A DNA stretch of 64,000 nt, from the NCBI RefSeq assembly GCF_004011695.2, contig NC_082417.1, positions 806,001-870,000 on the forward strand. The letters run 5' to 3'. The DNA comes from Ascochyta rabiei (taxonomy: Eukaryota > Ascomycota > Dothideomycetes > Pleosporales > Didymellaceae). How positions within the stretch are numbered: the first letter of the stretch is position 1; every line of letters starts with the position of its first letter. Shown here one piece after another: positions 10,276-20,149 of the stretch. Made by a program: the position numbers and the translations under genes. The notes under the pieces were generated by a model, which searched no databases, was not told the DNA's origin, and worked only from the letters and a program-made list of their open reading frames with translations.

Positions 10276-12180
10276 TTAAACACCCCTAAGATAAGTACTA
10301 TTAGATCCTATCCTACCCCTAGTAACTCTACGTCTAGTAACATTAACATAGATGTAACTGTTACTACTAGCACTATAAAGGTTAATACGCCTAACCTTTA
10401 CTACAGAGATTATAGTAAGCTTAACAACTAGCTTATACAGTAGGACCTCTTCTTTACCTTCTAAGGTAAGAAGGTTCCTAAGGCTAAATAAGTAGTCCTT
10501 GCAGCTAGCTATATGCGTAGCAAAGTATTTACCTAGATTAAGCTCTTTATGTAGCAGTATTAAGCTAGCAAGGCCCTAGACAACGTAGATAAAAGACTTT
10601 AACCTATTTAAAGAAAAGATTAAGCTAATCTTTAGAGTCTCTAACAAACTACATATTACTTAACGCAATATTTAGAAGATTAGACAGGACAGGTTAGCTA
10701 CTAACTACGCTAGAGAGTTTTAACAGCTTACAGCTAACACTAACTAGGACAACACTGCCCTAATTACTATATTTTATTAAAAGTTAAAGCCTAAGGTTAA
10801 GGAAGAACTTATACGAACTAGCGCGAGCACAGAAACCCTTAATAAGCTTATTAATACTGCTATTAATATTAATATACAACTCTACAAACTTTAGTAGGAA
10901 CTTTTAGATAACCTTAGAGCACGTACTACTGTTATTACTACTAACAGGCTACTACTAAGGAATTAGTAGCGCAATAACTAAAATTAAGAACAACAAGGAG
11001 GCTGTAATTAGCTAAATACTAGTTGTTACATCTATAGCAACACTTAGAGTAGATACTACAGACCTAAAGTAATAGACCTCTTAAACCTTAATAAGGGACT
11101 ACTAAAGTAATAGAATAAGAAGCCTAAAGGGGGTAACTAATACAGAGGCAGCAGGGACTGCTATAACTGTAGCAAACTAGGCTACTTTACTAGGGACTGC
11201 TAGATAAATAAGGTTTACTGCTAGTTAAATATACACACCTATAATTATAATAATATAGATACTAGTAAATAGAAAATTCTTACTAATAACATAGGACAAC
11301 TGCTAGAAGACCTAGAGTCTAGTCTAGAGGACAATAATAACTGTATTGTACCTCTAATTCGTGTAGCAACACCCTCCTAGTACGCCTAGACAGGTAAAGA
11401 AACATAGTACTACTCTCACAACAACTAGCAAAAGATAGACAACCTACTAGACACCTTAAGGCAAGAGTTTAACTAAATTAGCGCCCTACTAACACGCAAA
11501 CAAGAACGTATAGCTTAACAACACTAGAAGCGTAACAATAAAGAAGCCTATTACTAAATATGTTAAGAACTTATTAGTCCTGTAGGAGTACCTAGCATTA
11601 CAGAGATAACACTAGAACTCTAAATGCTTGTTTACTAGTTTAGAAAAGAAATTAATAATAGCAAACAGTTTGCTAATAACCTAGAAGAAGCTAAAGACTA
11701 GCTTTAGTGTAAATAGGAAACACACCTTAGCCTAGAACGTATGCAGAAGCAGAAAGAAGTACTATAAATAGTTAGCCTACAACTACAGTATATTCTAGAC
11801 TACTAAAACCTAAAATATAGAAATCTTACATAGATAGCATATACTAAGGACAAATATATAATCTACTATAATAAGAAGCTAAGTACAGGATAGTTCCTAG
11901 TATAATAAAGCCTCTGTTACAGTTAATAGTACTAGTATTATAACAACCTCTGTAAACTTCTTCTTATTAATAAACACTAGTAAGCATATTATTCTATAAT
12001 AGATAACCTACAGGCTACAATACAAATATAGCTAGTAGTTAACAGAAGTTACTACAACACACGCTAGTAGAACTGCCTTAATGTAGATTATAAGAAGCAT
12101 TACAGTATAAAGGAGTTTAAAGAGTTTAGTAAAGAGTGGACCTTTTTAGGCTAGCGCCTACAAGCCCTAGAGATTCATCT
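10276..12180 (+). pseudogene. gag: Gypsy A gag, RIP-degraded
   Basis: After the 5' LTR a capsid-like region is readable (NNQLIQQDLFFTFQGKKVPKAK type sequence with TAG stops), then GLKPKVKEELIRTSASTE-like sequence around 10785. A zinc knuckle CYNCSKLGYFTRDC follows at 11159-11200, in which only the His is replaced by Tyr (CAC to TAC). The next about 900 bp encode a Lys/Gln/Glu-rich coiled-coil-like linker with many Tyr and Gln residues. Gag would form the particle and bind RNA. Too many stops remain for function. Confidence 0.7.
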
Positions 12181-15100
12181 ATTAATAGTATTAGGAACAA
12201 TTACCTTATTAAGCTACCTATTAAACCTAATAGGGTAGCCTTAACAGCACTTTTAGACTTAGGAGTATAAGTAAGTTATATATCTAGAATAGCAATATAG
12301 TAAGCTAGACTTAGATTATTTTATAAGGAGAACCCTTACTTACTTTAAGTAGCTAATAGAGAATTAATGCTAGATAAACTGCTAATTATGTTTAAAGTAA
12401 TAGCAGCACCCCTATAGATACAGAGGCACTATAAGAAAATAAACCTAAACATCTTTATAAAGGCTACACACAAAATTATATTAGGACTTCCCTAGTTATA
12501 AAAGCACAACTTAAAGATAGACTAGGTATAAGAAAGACTTTTATTAGAAGGATATAAATGCAGTACTAATATATCTACACCTATACAGTACACACAGTAG
12601 CTAGTAGATAAGTAGGAGATGAATAATGTCTCTTTAATATATAAGATATGCTAAGATAGAGGAGTTAACTCTATAGATGCTAAACGCCCTACAGATTACA
12701 AAGTAAGAGTTAAGGAGGAGAGGAGTATACCTCCTGCTATCCCTAATATATATAGATAGTACGCAGAGATATTTAGAGAAGAGCTTATAGTAAAAGCCCT
12801 GCCTAAGCATAAACCCTAAGATTATAAGATTAAGCTCTAAGAAGAAAAGACACTAACCTTTAGGCTATTATATTAGTTATTAGAAAAGGAACTTAGAGTA
12901 CTTTGAAAGTACATTAAGGAGAACCTTAAGAAAGGATTTATTAGAAGATTAAAATTACCTGCAGGGTACCTAATTATGTTTGTTCCTAAGAAGGATAGTA
13001 AGCTACAACCTAATATTAACTTCAGAAAGCTTAGTAAAACTACTATTAAAAACTACTACCTGCTCCTAAACATTACGGAGTTGCAGGACTAGCTAGTAGA
13101 AGCTTAGTACTTTATAGTGTTAGACCTATAAGGCGTGTATAACCTTATATGTATAAAGAAAGAAGAAGAATAGAAAACAGCATTTAGAACGTAATATAGA
13201 CTCTATAAGTACCTAGTTATACTGTTTAGTCTAATAAACACACTAGCAATATACTAGGAGTTAATTAATAACGTCCTAAGAGTATACCTTAACAGAACTG
13301 TAGTAGTATACCTAGACAATATCCTAGTATACTTCAAAACACTAAAAGAGTATAAATAATACGTTATAGAAGTGCTAGAATGTCTAAGGCAGGCAGACCT
13401 ATAACTTAAACCTAAGAAGTGTAAATAGTATAAGGAGGAAGTTAAATTTATAGGGTACATTATAAGACAATATAGAGTTAAGATTAGTCTAATAAAGGTA
13501 GAAGTAGTTAAGACTTAGCAGACGCTAAAAATAGTTAAACAGATCTAGAAATTCTTAGGATTTGTTAACTTTAATTAACGCTTTATTAAGGACTACTCTA
13601 TAATTGCAATCCTGCTAACAAAGCTTATGCAGAAGGATACACTATTTAAGTATAGACAAGAATAGAACAATGTGTTTAAGGCACTCAAGTAAGCCTATAT
13701 TATACTGCCTACGTTAATTATATTTTACAGTAGTAAACTAATGTATATAGAGACTAACGCCTTAGATCTTATATTAGGCGTATATATTATATAAGAAAAG
13801 GATAGACTATAGTACCCTATTACCTAATACTTATATAAGTTCTTAGGTCCTAAAGAACACTACAATATGTACAATAAGGAATTACTTGTAATTATATTAG
13901 CTCTAGAACATTAGGAACTATACATAGAAAGCTGCTTAGAACTTACTATCTATAATAACTATAAGAACCTAGTATACTTTACTACTACTAAGGTCTTAAA
14001 TTAACAATAAGTATGTTAGTCTAAGATACTAAGATAATATTAGTTTAAGATATTATATACGCTAGGCAAAGACAATAGTAGAGCTAACACGCTTAGCAGA
14101 TAATATAACCTTACTAAAGAGAAGACAATAAACTAGTTTGTAGTACTAGGAATTAACAATAATAGGTTACTTAGACTATTACAGTAACTAAACAATATAA
14201 TACAAATTAAAAACAAACAGCGTATTACATTAGACATACTAGAGGAACTTTAGGATAAAATTATAGCTAATTACTACAATAACCTGCTATACAGACACCC
14301 TAGAATTACACACATAACAGAACTTATTAAGCAATACTATAAGTTTAGCACTATTAAGAACAAGGTTACTAAATATATTAAGAACTATATTAACTGTTAG
14401 TAAAATAAACACAGTATATACGCAAAATATAGAGAAATGCAGGTAATAGAGCCACTAACAGCGCTATAGACAAACATTACAATAGACTTTATTACACAGC
14501 TACCTATGTTAAGAGACCCTGTAACTAGATACAACTACGACTTAATCTTTGTTATAGTTAATATATTTACTAAGTATACTAAAATAATACTGTTTTAATA
14601 TAGTTATACTGCAGAGCAGCTTATATAAGTATTCCTAGATTAACATATAAGGTATTATAGCATACTAGAATTAATTATTAGCAATTAAGATAAGCTCTTT
14701 ATATTAAATTATTAGACTACGCTTTTAGCAGCTATAGGCACTAAGAAGAAGCTTTTAACAGCCTATTATCTGTAGATAGACAGATAGACTAAAAGAACAA
14801 ATTAGACTATAGAAACAGACCTACAGATATACAGCAACTAGTAGCAAGATAACTAGGTTTTACTGTTACTTATAGCATAAATTGCATATAATAACAAATT
14901 ATTAAAAGTAACAGAAAAATTACTATTCTTCCCAAGTTACAGTATACATCTAAATCTCTTTACTAGAAGCCTAGATACGCTAATTTAGACTAAATTAGCA
15001 ATATCCTTAGTAGTAAGAGTAAAGGAAGTGCATAAGAAAGTATAAGAAAATATTAGTAAGGCTTAAAAATAAGTAATCTTATATATTAACTAGAAATGAA

Positions 15101-15522
15101 AAACAGCACCTTAGCTAAAAGAGGGGGATAAAGTTTATCTTCTTCCAAAAAACTTTTGCACATAAAGACTAATAAAAACCCTAGACTATATTAAAGTTAG
15201 ACCTTTTTTTATTTTAAAGTAGATAAGCCTAGTTAACTATAAACTTAATCTGCTAAAGGATGTAAAGATCTATCTAGTGTTCTACATATCGCTATTAGAA
15301 CCAGCTAACTCTAAAACGCCTATCTAGAAGAACTTCTATTACTAAGCTAATAGTAAAGACTAATAGGAAGTTAAAAAAATAATACAACACTAAAAGGAAG
15401 GTAGCTAGGATAAATATCTAGTTAAGTAGTTAGGATACCCTACCTTAGAAAATATATAGGAACTAACTACACACCTTACAAACTACTAGCAGTTTTTAAA
15501 GCAATTTAAAAAGACTAATTAG
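12180..15522 (+). pseudogene. pol: Gypsy A pol: PR, RT, RNase H, integrase and chromodomain
   Basis: Protease reads ALLDLG near 12250. RT shows VLDL.GVYNL and the YLDN box at about 13308-13320. RNase H and connection follow to about 14050. Integrase has the HHCC-like start (about 14290-14400), the core with DFITQLPMLRDPVTRYNY, and TAYYL.TDR.TKRTNQ around 14755. The C-terminal chromodomain (about 15370-15515; KYLVK.LGYPTLENI.ELTTHL) marks this as a chromovirus, in which the domain guides integration to heterochromatin. Pol ends at 15520-15522, about where the antisense accessory ORF ends, so the two converge tail to tail. Confidence 0.82.
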
Positions 15523-15847
15523 GCAGTGCTACGTTGCTCTCCTAGTACTCTAAGGGATAGCCTTTAGAGGCACCCTAGGTACTAGGCAGCAGCAAGAACT
15601 TATTAGGTAGATTAGTTAACTTAGTAGTCCCTACCTCTAACTGCTCCTGCTCTTCTATACTGCGTTCCTCTACTACAATAGTCTCCTTAGCACAACAGTC
15701 TAATAAATCTATTTATTATTATAACTGCTTCTTACGCATATAAGCTACACGCAAGTCCTCTATAGCTTTTTCCAATATTTAAAGCACTTTAGTTTGTGCT
15801 TTATAACTCTCCTTTATACATACACGTAATTTCTCTTTCTTAGACAT
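15515..15847 (-). pseudogene. Antisense accessory ORF of gypsy A, left copy
   Basis: The left-arm counterpart of 26582-26914. It starts at the ATG antisense to the cat at 15845-15847 and ends at the TAG complementary to the end of pol. It has 111 codons and encodes a Glu/Lys/Gln-rich, probably coiled-coil protein ending in a segment with L.STLGAFKGYPLE-like character. This copy is a little more RIP-mutated than the right one. Confidence 0.55.
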
Positions 15848-16147
15848 TAGCTAGGTAAACTTAGATTAAGTTACCTTTAAATTATAATGTTGCCTAAGGC
15901 AAACGCAATTACTACACTTTCTAGATTAAATGTAAACCTTATATACTTAGTTATACTCTATATAAGTTTTATATTTTTACACTATAATCTCTTTAAAGGA
16001 CTTAACAAATTTATATAGACAATAACAGCAAGCTAAACTTAAGATAGTTAGTTTTTTTAGCATTATTAAAACTGCCTACTAATTAAGGACAGGCCCTGCA
16101 TTATATAAATAAGCTTAAGAGACTAAGCTAAGACAGAAGGGGAATAG
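15848..16147 (+). other. Spacer and purine tract before the 3' LTR of gypsy A
   Basis: No reading frame is supported. It ends in AGACAGAAGGGGAATAG, the plus-strand primer site, followed directly by the LTR start at 16148. Confidence 0.55.
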
Positions 16148-16602
16148 TGTTATAATCTATAGAATATAGAAAGGATATAAGCTAATTATAGTGTATAGGG
16201 CACAGTAAGTATAATAAGTTATTAGGTTTAGCGTAAGCAAATATAACAGCGTTAACACTTAGTAAAGAGGCTAAGGATTACGTAATATAATTAGGCTTAA
16301 CATAATTAGTATAATTAGTAATTAGTGTAGTTAGTAATTAGTGTAAGTAGAGGATCCCTAGCACTAATTAGTCTGTATTACTACTACTATTATTAAAGTA
16401 TATAGTTAAGTAGGAACATAACCCTTATAGTTTGTGTTTAACCTTATTAATTAAGTTTGTCTTTAGAATCTTAACCTGCGCTTAAACTACATAATCTACT
16501 CTGTACTATTCAGTGCACCCTATCTTCACAAGCTTTGCTTAGTTAATAACCCCAACCGATCCACCAGTACTTATCCCTAAGAACCAATAGAATTAGTGCT
16601 TA
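16148..16602 (+). repeat. 3' LTR of gypsy A, part before the hAT insertion
   Basis: It starts TGTTATAATCTATAG and is homologous along its length to the 5' LTR. It stops at the 8-bp word agtgctta (16595-16602), which is repeated at 24459-24466 on the other side of the hAT element. The remaining 29 bp are at 24467-24495. Confidence 0.85.
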
Positions 16603-16610
16603 GTACAGTG

Positions 16611-16815
16611 GCAAAAGGGTAGGGGTTGGGTAGGGGTAGGGTACATCAGGTAATGTACCCCTACCGTACCCTACCCCTACCTACGCTAATTCTATGCTAA
16701 GAGGGTAGGGGTAGGGTAGGGTCTACATAGGGTAGGGGTAGTGGTAGGGTAGGGTCTACATAGGGTAGAGGTAGGGGTAGGGTAGAGTCTACATAGGGTA
16801 GGGGTAGGAGTTAGG
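16611..16815 (+). repeat. Left subterminal G-rich array of the hAT element
   Basis: Units of GGGTAGGGGTAGGGTA alternate with GTCTACATA spacers at about 33-bp spacing. Near the tip is an inverted repeat around GTACATCAGGTAATGTAC. The G-rich strand has many runs of three or four G separated by TA and could form quadruplexes. The motif resembles telomeric DNA but is not TTAGGG. Confidence 0.8.
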
Positions 16816-17256
16816 TACATTACGTAACTACACATCTATCCTATTAAAGCATTTTTTATTTAAATATTTTAGTTATTAAGCTTTACATATTATTACAGAT
16901 AATTATTATATATAGGTATGTTTATTTATTAGCAGTGTATATTATATAAATATTCTATAAAACCCTAGTTCTCTGTTTTTCCCCTCTTATAATATATAAT
17001 TATTTAGTAGAAGGTACTAATAAGCCTTTAGTAGTATTGCTTTATAAGAGCTATATTCTTTACCTAAATAGTAACTTATTTTATATAGATAGCGTTTATG
17101 TTTTTATCTTTAAATATTAGTTTTATATTCTTCTGTAAGAAACTAACACATATCTTTAAAGACTCTAATAAGGAAAGACTTAGCAGACTCCTAAAAAGCC
17201 TCTAGAGCGCTAGCCTAGAACTAAAGATTATTCCTTAGTTAAAGAGTAACTTCCTA
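16816..17256 (+). other. AT-rich left region of the hAT element, no gene seen
   Basis: A 440-bp AT-rich stretch between the left array and the nested foldback element. I find no reading frame or repeat in it. Confidence 0.5.
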
Positions 17257-17358
17257 AACTACGTATACGGTGGGAAAAGGGTAGGGGTTAGGTAGGGGTA
17301 GGGTACATCACGTGATGTACCCCTACCCTACCCTACCCCTACCCACGCTAATTCCATG

Positions 17359-17643
17359 CTAAGAGGGTAGAGGTAGGGTAGGGTCCACATGGGGTACGGG
17401 TAGGGGTAGGGTAGGGTCCACATAGGGTACGGGTAGGGGTAGAGTAGGGTCCACATGGCGTAGGGGTAGGGGTAGGGTAGGGTCTACATAGGGTACAGGT
17501 AGGGGTTGGGTAGGGGTTAGGTAGGGGTTGGGTAGGGGTTGGGTAGGGTAGGTGTCAGGGTCCAACTCTTTAACTAAAGCAGTTATTGCAAAACTTTGTA
17601 CTACAGAAATGTAGAGCAAAACTAGTACTTTCAGACGGTCCAT
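17359..17643 (-). CDS. Small putative secreted protein with 11-residue Pro-rich repeat
   Basis: An intact frame of 94 residues starting MDRLKVLVLL; an upstream in-frame ATG would add seven residues, but the MDRLK start is the one shared by all four copies. Residues 1-19 look like a signal peptide (hydrophobic core, then SFA). A short neutral part ends in KELDPDTYP. The rest is a tandem repeat of VDPTLPLPVPY encoded by the G-rich 33-bp subterminal units of the transposon, so the minisatellite is translated in frame. It lies divergently to the copy at 17772. I do not know its function. That the frame is open in a RIP-damaged region is notable, but low-complexity coding could also stay open by chance. 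Confidence 0.45.
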   Translation of the reverse strand: MDRLKVLVLLYISVVQSFAITALVKELDPDTYPTQPLPNPYLTPTQPLPVPYVDPTLPLPLRHVDPTLPLPVPYVDPTLPLPVPHVDPTLPLPS

Positions 17644-17775
17644 ATACCGTGAGATTCCGATCAAAACTAGTAGAGTTACAGTAGTTGTTGTGTAAATCCT
17701 AGGTTGTTACTACGTAGGCCTACGTAACAACTGCTCTAGCTCTACTAGTTCTAATTGGAATCTCACGGTATATGG
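17643..17775. repeat. Palindrome 1 between divergent small ORFs
   Basis: An inverted repeat of about 60-bp arms centred on CTACGTAGGCCTACGTA near 17716. Both arms end in the start codon of an MDRLK frame (minus at 17643, plus at 17772) and contain the word GTGAGATTCCGATCAAAACT or its complement. It would serve as the shared 5' region of the two divergent frames. The same palindrome recurs in reversed orientation at 17997-18122. Confidence 0.75.
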
Positions 17776-17915
17776 ACCGTTTAAAGGCGCCTGCTTTGCT
17801 CTACAATTTTGTAGTACAAGGTTTTGCAATAACTGCTTTAGTTGAAGTGTTGGACGCTGACACCTACGGGCCCTACTTAGGCCTACCTCTTCCCTACCTC
17901 TACCCCTACCTGTAA
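17772..17915 (+). CDS. Short second copy of the signal-peptide protein
   Basis: A 47-residue frame (MDRLKAPALL...) with the same N-terminal segment and a variant of the middle part (EVLDADTYGPYLG), stopping at TAA before the Pro-rich repeats. It is probably a truncated copy. It forms a head-to-head pair with 17359-17643. Confidence 0.35.
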   Translation: MDRLKAPALLYNFVVQGFAITALVEVLDADTYGPYLGLPLPYLYPYL

Positions 17916-17993
17916 CTCTTACAGTAAAGCAGCTATTAAGAAATTTTGTACTAGAAAGATATAGAACAAGAAGAGCGCTTTTAAACAGTCTAT
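17916..17993 (-). pseudogene. Third, decayed copy of the signal-peptide gene
   Basis: The reverse strand reads a degenerate version of the same N-terminus. The start codon is changed from ATG to ATA (17991-17993) and a TAA appears where the paralogues have Lys/Glu. Both changes are of RIP type. It is divergent from the copy at 18122. Confidence 0.45.
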
Positions 17994-17996
17994 ATT

Positions 17997-18122
17997 CTGT
18001 GAGATTCCGATCAAAACTGGTAGAGCTAGAGCAGTTGTTACGTAGGCCTACGTAGTAACAACCTAGGATTTACACAACAACTGCTGTAACTCTACCTGTT
18101 TTAATTGGAATCTCACGGTATA
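17997..18122. repeat. Palindrome 2 between divergent small ORFs
   Basis: A reversed copy of palindrome 1, centred on TACGTAGGCCTACGTAG near 18050. The arms carry GAGATTCCGATCAAAACTGG and its counterpart. It separates the decayed minus copy from the intact plus copy. Confidence 0.7.
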
Positions 18123-18364
18123 TGGACCGTTTGAAAGTGCTTATTTTGCTCTACATTTTCGTAGTACAAGGTTTTGCAATAACTGCTTTAGTTAAAGAGT
18201 TACACGCCGACACCTACAGGCCCTACTTAGGCCTACCTCTTCCCTACAGACCCTACCCTAAACCCTACCCTACCCTACCCCTACCCCTGGTCCGTGCGGA
18301 CTGTACCCTACCCCCACCCCTGCTAAAGGTACCCCTACCCTACCTCTACCCCTGGTCCGTGTAG
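18122..18364 (+). CDS. Fourth copy: putative secreted Pro-rich protein
   Basis: An 80-residue open frame starting MDRLKVLILL with a signal-peptide-like first 19 residues, then KELHADTYRPYLGLPLPY and an irregular Pro/Leu/Tyr-rich tail encoded by the CCCTACCCC array. The tail repeat is less regular than in the minus-strand copy. Function is unknown. Similarity of the four N-termini shows that this is one small gene duplicated by the palindromes. Confidence 0.42.
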   Translation: MDRLKVLILLYIFVVQGFAITALVKELHADTYRPYLGLPLPYRPYPKPYPTLPLPLVRADCTLPPPLLKVPLPYLYPWSV

Positions 18365-18480
18365 ACCCTACCCTACCCCTACCCCATATAGACCCTACCC
18401 CTACCCTACCTCTACCCCTAGTCCGTGCAGACCGTACTTAACCCCTACCCAACCCCAGGGTACCCCCTACCCTTTTGCCA
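18240..18480. repeat. Right subterminal C-rich array of the foldback element
   Basis: CCCTACCCCTACCC units separated by spacers such as GTCCGTGCAGACCGTAC and GTACCCCCTACCCTTTTGCC at the tip. The organisation matches the right end of the large hAT element (24180-24457). Confidence 0.8.
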
Positions 18481-18484
18481 GCGT

Positions 18485-18775
18485 AACTACGTATAAGAAT
18501 AGCATCTTAGGTATTAATAATTTAGTTAACCTCTAGTATTAACAGATATTGCGCAGCGTAACTGCTACCTTAGTATTAGTTATTAAATATAATAATAGAA
18601 TGTAATAACATACTGCTAGCCGTATAACAGTACCTACGCTTTAGTAGCAGAGCAGGCGCCTTGTGGGCAAACTTGGCTGCTAAGGGCTTCCTTACTAGCG
18701 TGCTGCTAGTTACAGCTAATCCTTAGCTTAGGACAGCCTTATTCCTGCAACCTCTAGCTATGTTAGTAATTAGGT
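18485..18775. other. hAT interior without recognisable gene
   Basis: Sequence right of the nested element. It is GC-richer and less RIP-altered around 18650-18720, but no frame or repeat could be supported. Confidence 0.4.
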
Positions 18776-18935
18776 AGTTAGCTGTAATAGTTAGCTGTAA
18801 TAGTATGCTGTAGTAGTAGGCTGTAATAGTAGGCTGTAGTAGTAGGCTGTAAAAATAAGTGTAATAGCAGGTGTAATAGCTTACAGGCTGTAATAGCTGT
18901 AATAGTAGGCTGTAATATTGTAGTACGCCTAGGTT
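18776..18935 (+). repeat. 13-bp minisatellite (TAGGCTGTAATAG type)
   Basis: About ten units of TAGGCTGTAATAG with variants TTAGCTGTAATAG and TAGGCTGTAGTAG, some shortened. The reverse strand is open for 103 codons (18723-19034) only because of this repeat, so I do not call a gene there. Confidence 0.75.
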
Positions 18936-19147
18936 GCGCAGTAAAATTGTAGTAGTATAGCTGTTATAATAGTGTAGTATTATAGTATAAAAGGTAATAG
19001 TAGAGTTTGTTAATAGGTTAGTGTAATAATGCACGCAGAGGTCTATGCGCTGCTAAAGTTTAGGCTACTACCTAACGTAAGAAAATTAGATTCTGTAGCT
19101 AGTAGAAAGTTATTACAACTATTAAGCACTAGCGTAACTATAATAAA

Positions 19148-19860
19148 AGCTTATAATAACTTATAGGTAATATAAATACAGTAAGCACATTCTTTTAGCC
19201 TAGGCTATGTCTAATTCTAATTTAATTTAATATTATAAGACGTGTTGCAAATGTTTCCTATTGCTTTAGCGCTAGCGTTTGTTGTTTAAGCGCTAGTAGA
19301 GGCTGCTGCCTAGTATAAGAAAACTAAAATCTATTATAAGTAGGGGATTATTATAACTAGAATATATAAACAGTTATATAATAAAAAACTATAATAACTT
19401 ATAGATAGTACAAATACACTAAGTGTATTCTTTTAGCCTAGGCTACGTCTAATTCCAATTTAATTTAATATTATAAGACGCGTTGCAAATGTTTCCTGTT
19501 GCTTTAGCGCTAGCGTTTGTTATTTAAGCGCTAGTAGAGGCTGCTGCGTAGCGTAAGAAAACTAAAATCTATTATAAGTAGGGATTATTATAACTATAAC
19601 GTATAAATAGTTATATAATACTAAACTATAATAAACTACAGATCTTATATATTTGCTAAGCGCATTTTTTTAACATAGGTTGCACCTAGCTCTAAGCTGT
19701 TTTAATATTATTAGAAGGGGTTTTAATGTTTTTTGTTACAACAGCGCTAGTGTTTGTTGCTTTTGCGCTAATAAAACTGGGACAGGTTAAGCACAGACTA
19801 GCAGCTAAAAAGCTTACTACTGCCCTACTCTTCTATAACACCTTCTACATCTATAATACC
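19148..19860 (+). repeat. Three tandem 238-bp repeats in the hAT interior
   Basis: Copies begin near 19148, 19386 and 19622, with equivalent points at 19251, 19489 and 19726 (238 and 237 bp apart). Copies 1 and 2 share GACGYGTTGCAAATGTTTCC and GCGCTAGCGTTTGTT, as well as the downstream TAAAATCTATTATAAGTAG. Copy 3 is more diverged. Confidence 0.8.
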
Positions 19861-19914
19861 TTCTGTTTATATAATACTACATGTTATTACTGCCTCCTAT
19901 TACAGTTAGCATAA
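19726..19914 (+). CDS. Short hydrophobic ORF in the third tandem repeat
   Basis: 62 codons starting MFFVTTALVFVAFALIKL, a hydrophobic N-terminal helix or signal anchor. Repeats 1 and 2 carry the same start (MFPIALALAFVV, MFPVALALAFVI) but are stopped by a TAA after 12 codons, followed by ALVEAAA. Conservation of the ATG and hydrophobic stretch in all three repeats suggests that the unit once encoded a small membrane or secreted peptide. No function is known. Confidence 0.3.
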   Translation: MFFVTTALVFVAFALIKLGQVKHRLAAKKLTTALLFYNTFYIYNTFCLYNTTCYYCLLLQLA

Positions 19915-20149
19915 TTGATCTTAACGCTAATAATATTAAGAAGGAGCAGGAAGAAGATATGCTAACGTTTGCTAGCACTACAGGTACCAGTATACTAGCT
20001 GGCTTTACCGCTAAGGAGTAGGATTAACTAAATAAGGTAGCTATTACAGCCTGTTATAACAGTTAGTGCTAATAATACTAGGGTTTCTATTTAAGAGACT
20101 ATAAGATTAATTAAGTCCTTAATTCTTATAGTTAGATTAGGGCTATAGG

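Larger units (their letters stand above)
7237..16402. repeat. Left arm of a 9-kb inverted duplication
   Basis: The reverse complement recurs at 25964-35192. Matching positions sum to 42429 from 7237 to about 16150, so there is no net indel for almost 9 kb; a 63-bp length difference appears only in the U3 microsatellite of the inner LTR. From 7237 to about 15440 the arms are nearly identical, with a few mismatches, mostly transitions. From about 15443 inward they differ at several per cent. The arm contains the end of gypsy B, the 5' LTR of gypsy A with pogo-2, and the gypsy A body. Confidence 0.9.
17266..18484. mobile_element. Non-autonomous hAT-derived foldback element nested in the hAT
   Basis: The 1219-bp unit starts TACGGTGGGAAAAGGGTAG and ends CTACCCTTTTGCCAGCGT, the same termini as the large hAT element. 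It is flanked by direct repeats aactacgta (17257-17265, 18485-18493; 8-9 bp). The left end repeats the large element's left end, including the palindrome GTACATCACGTGATGTAC. No transposase lies inside; the interior consists of two palindromes and four copies of a small signal-peptide gene. It was probably mobilised by the hAT transposase. Confidence 0.8.

Noticed and set aside
16611..18480. Internal telomere or chromosome-end fusion from TAGGG-like arrays
   Set aside because: The unit is TAGGGG/TAGGG with regular spacers, not TTAGGG, and the arrays sit inside TIRs with target duplications. They belong to the hAT element.
18776..18935. CRISPR-like array
   Set aside because: Units are contiguous 13-bp repeats without spacers, and the genome is fungal.
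18723..19034. 103-codon minus-strand ORF
   Set aside because: Produced by the 13-bp minisatellite; Tyr/Leu/Thr low complexity.
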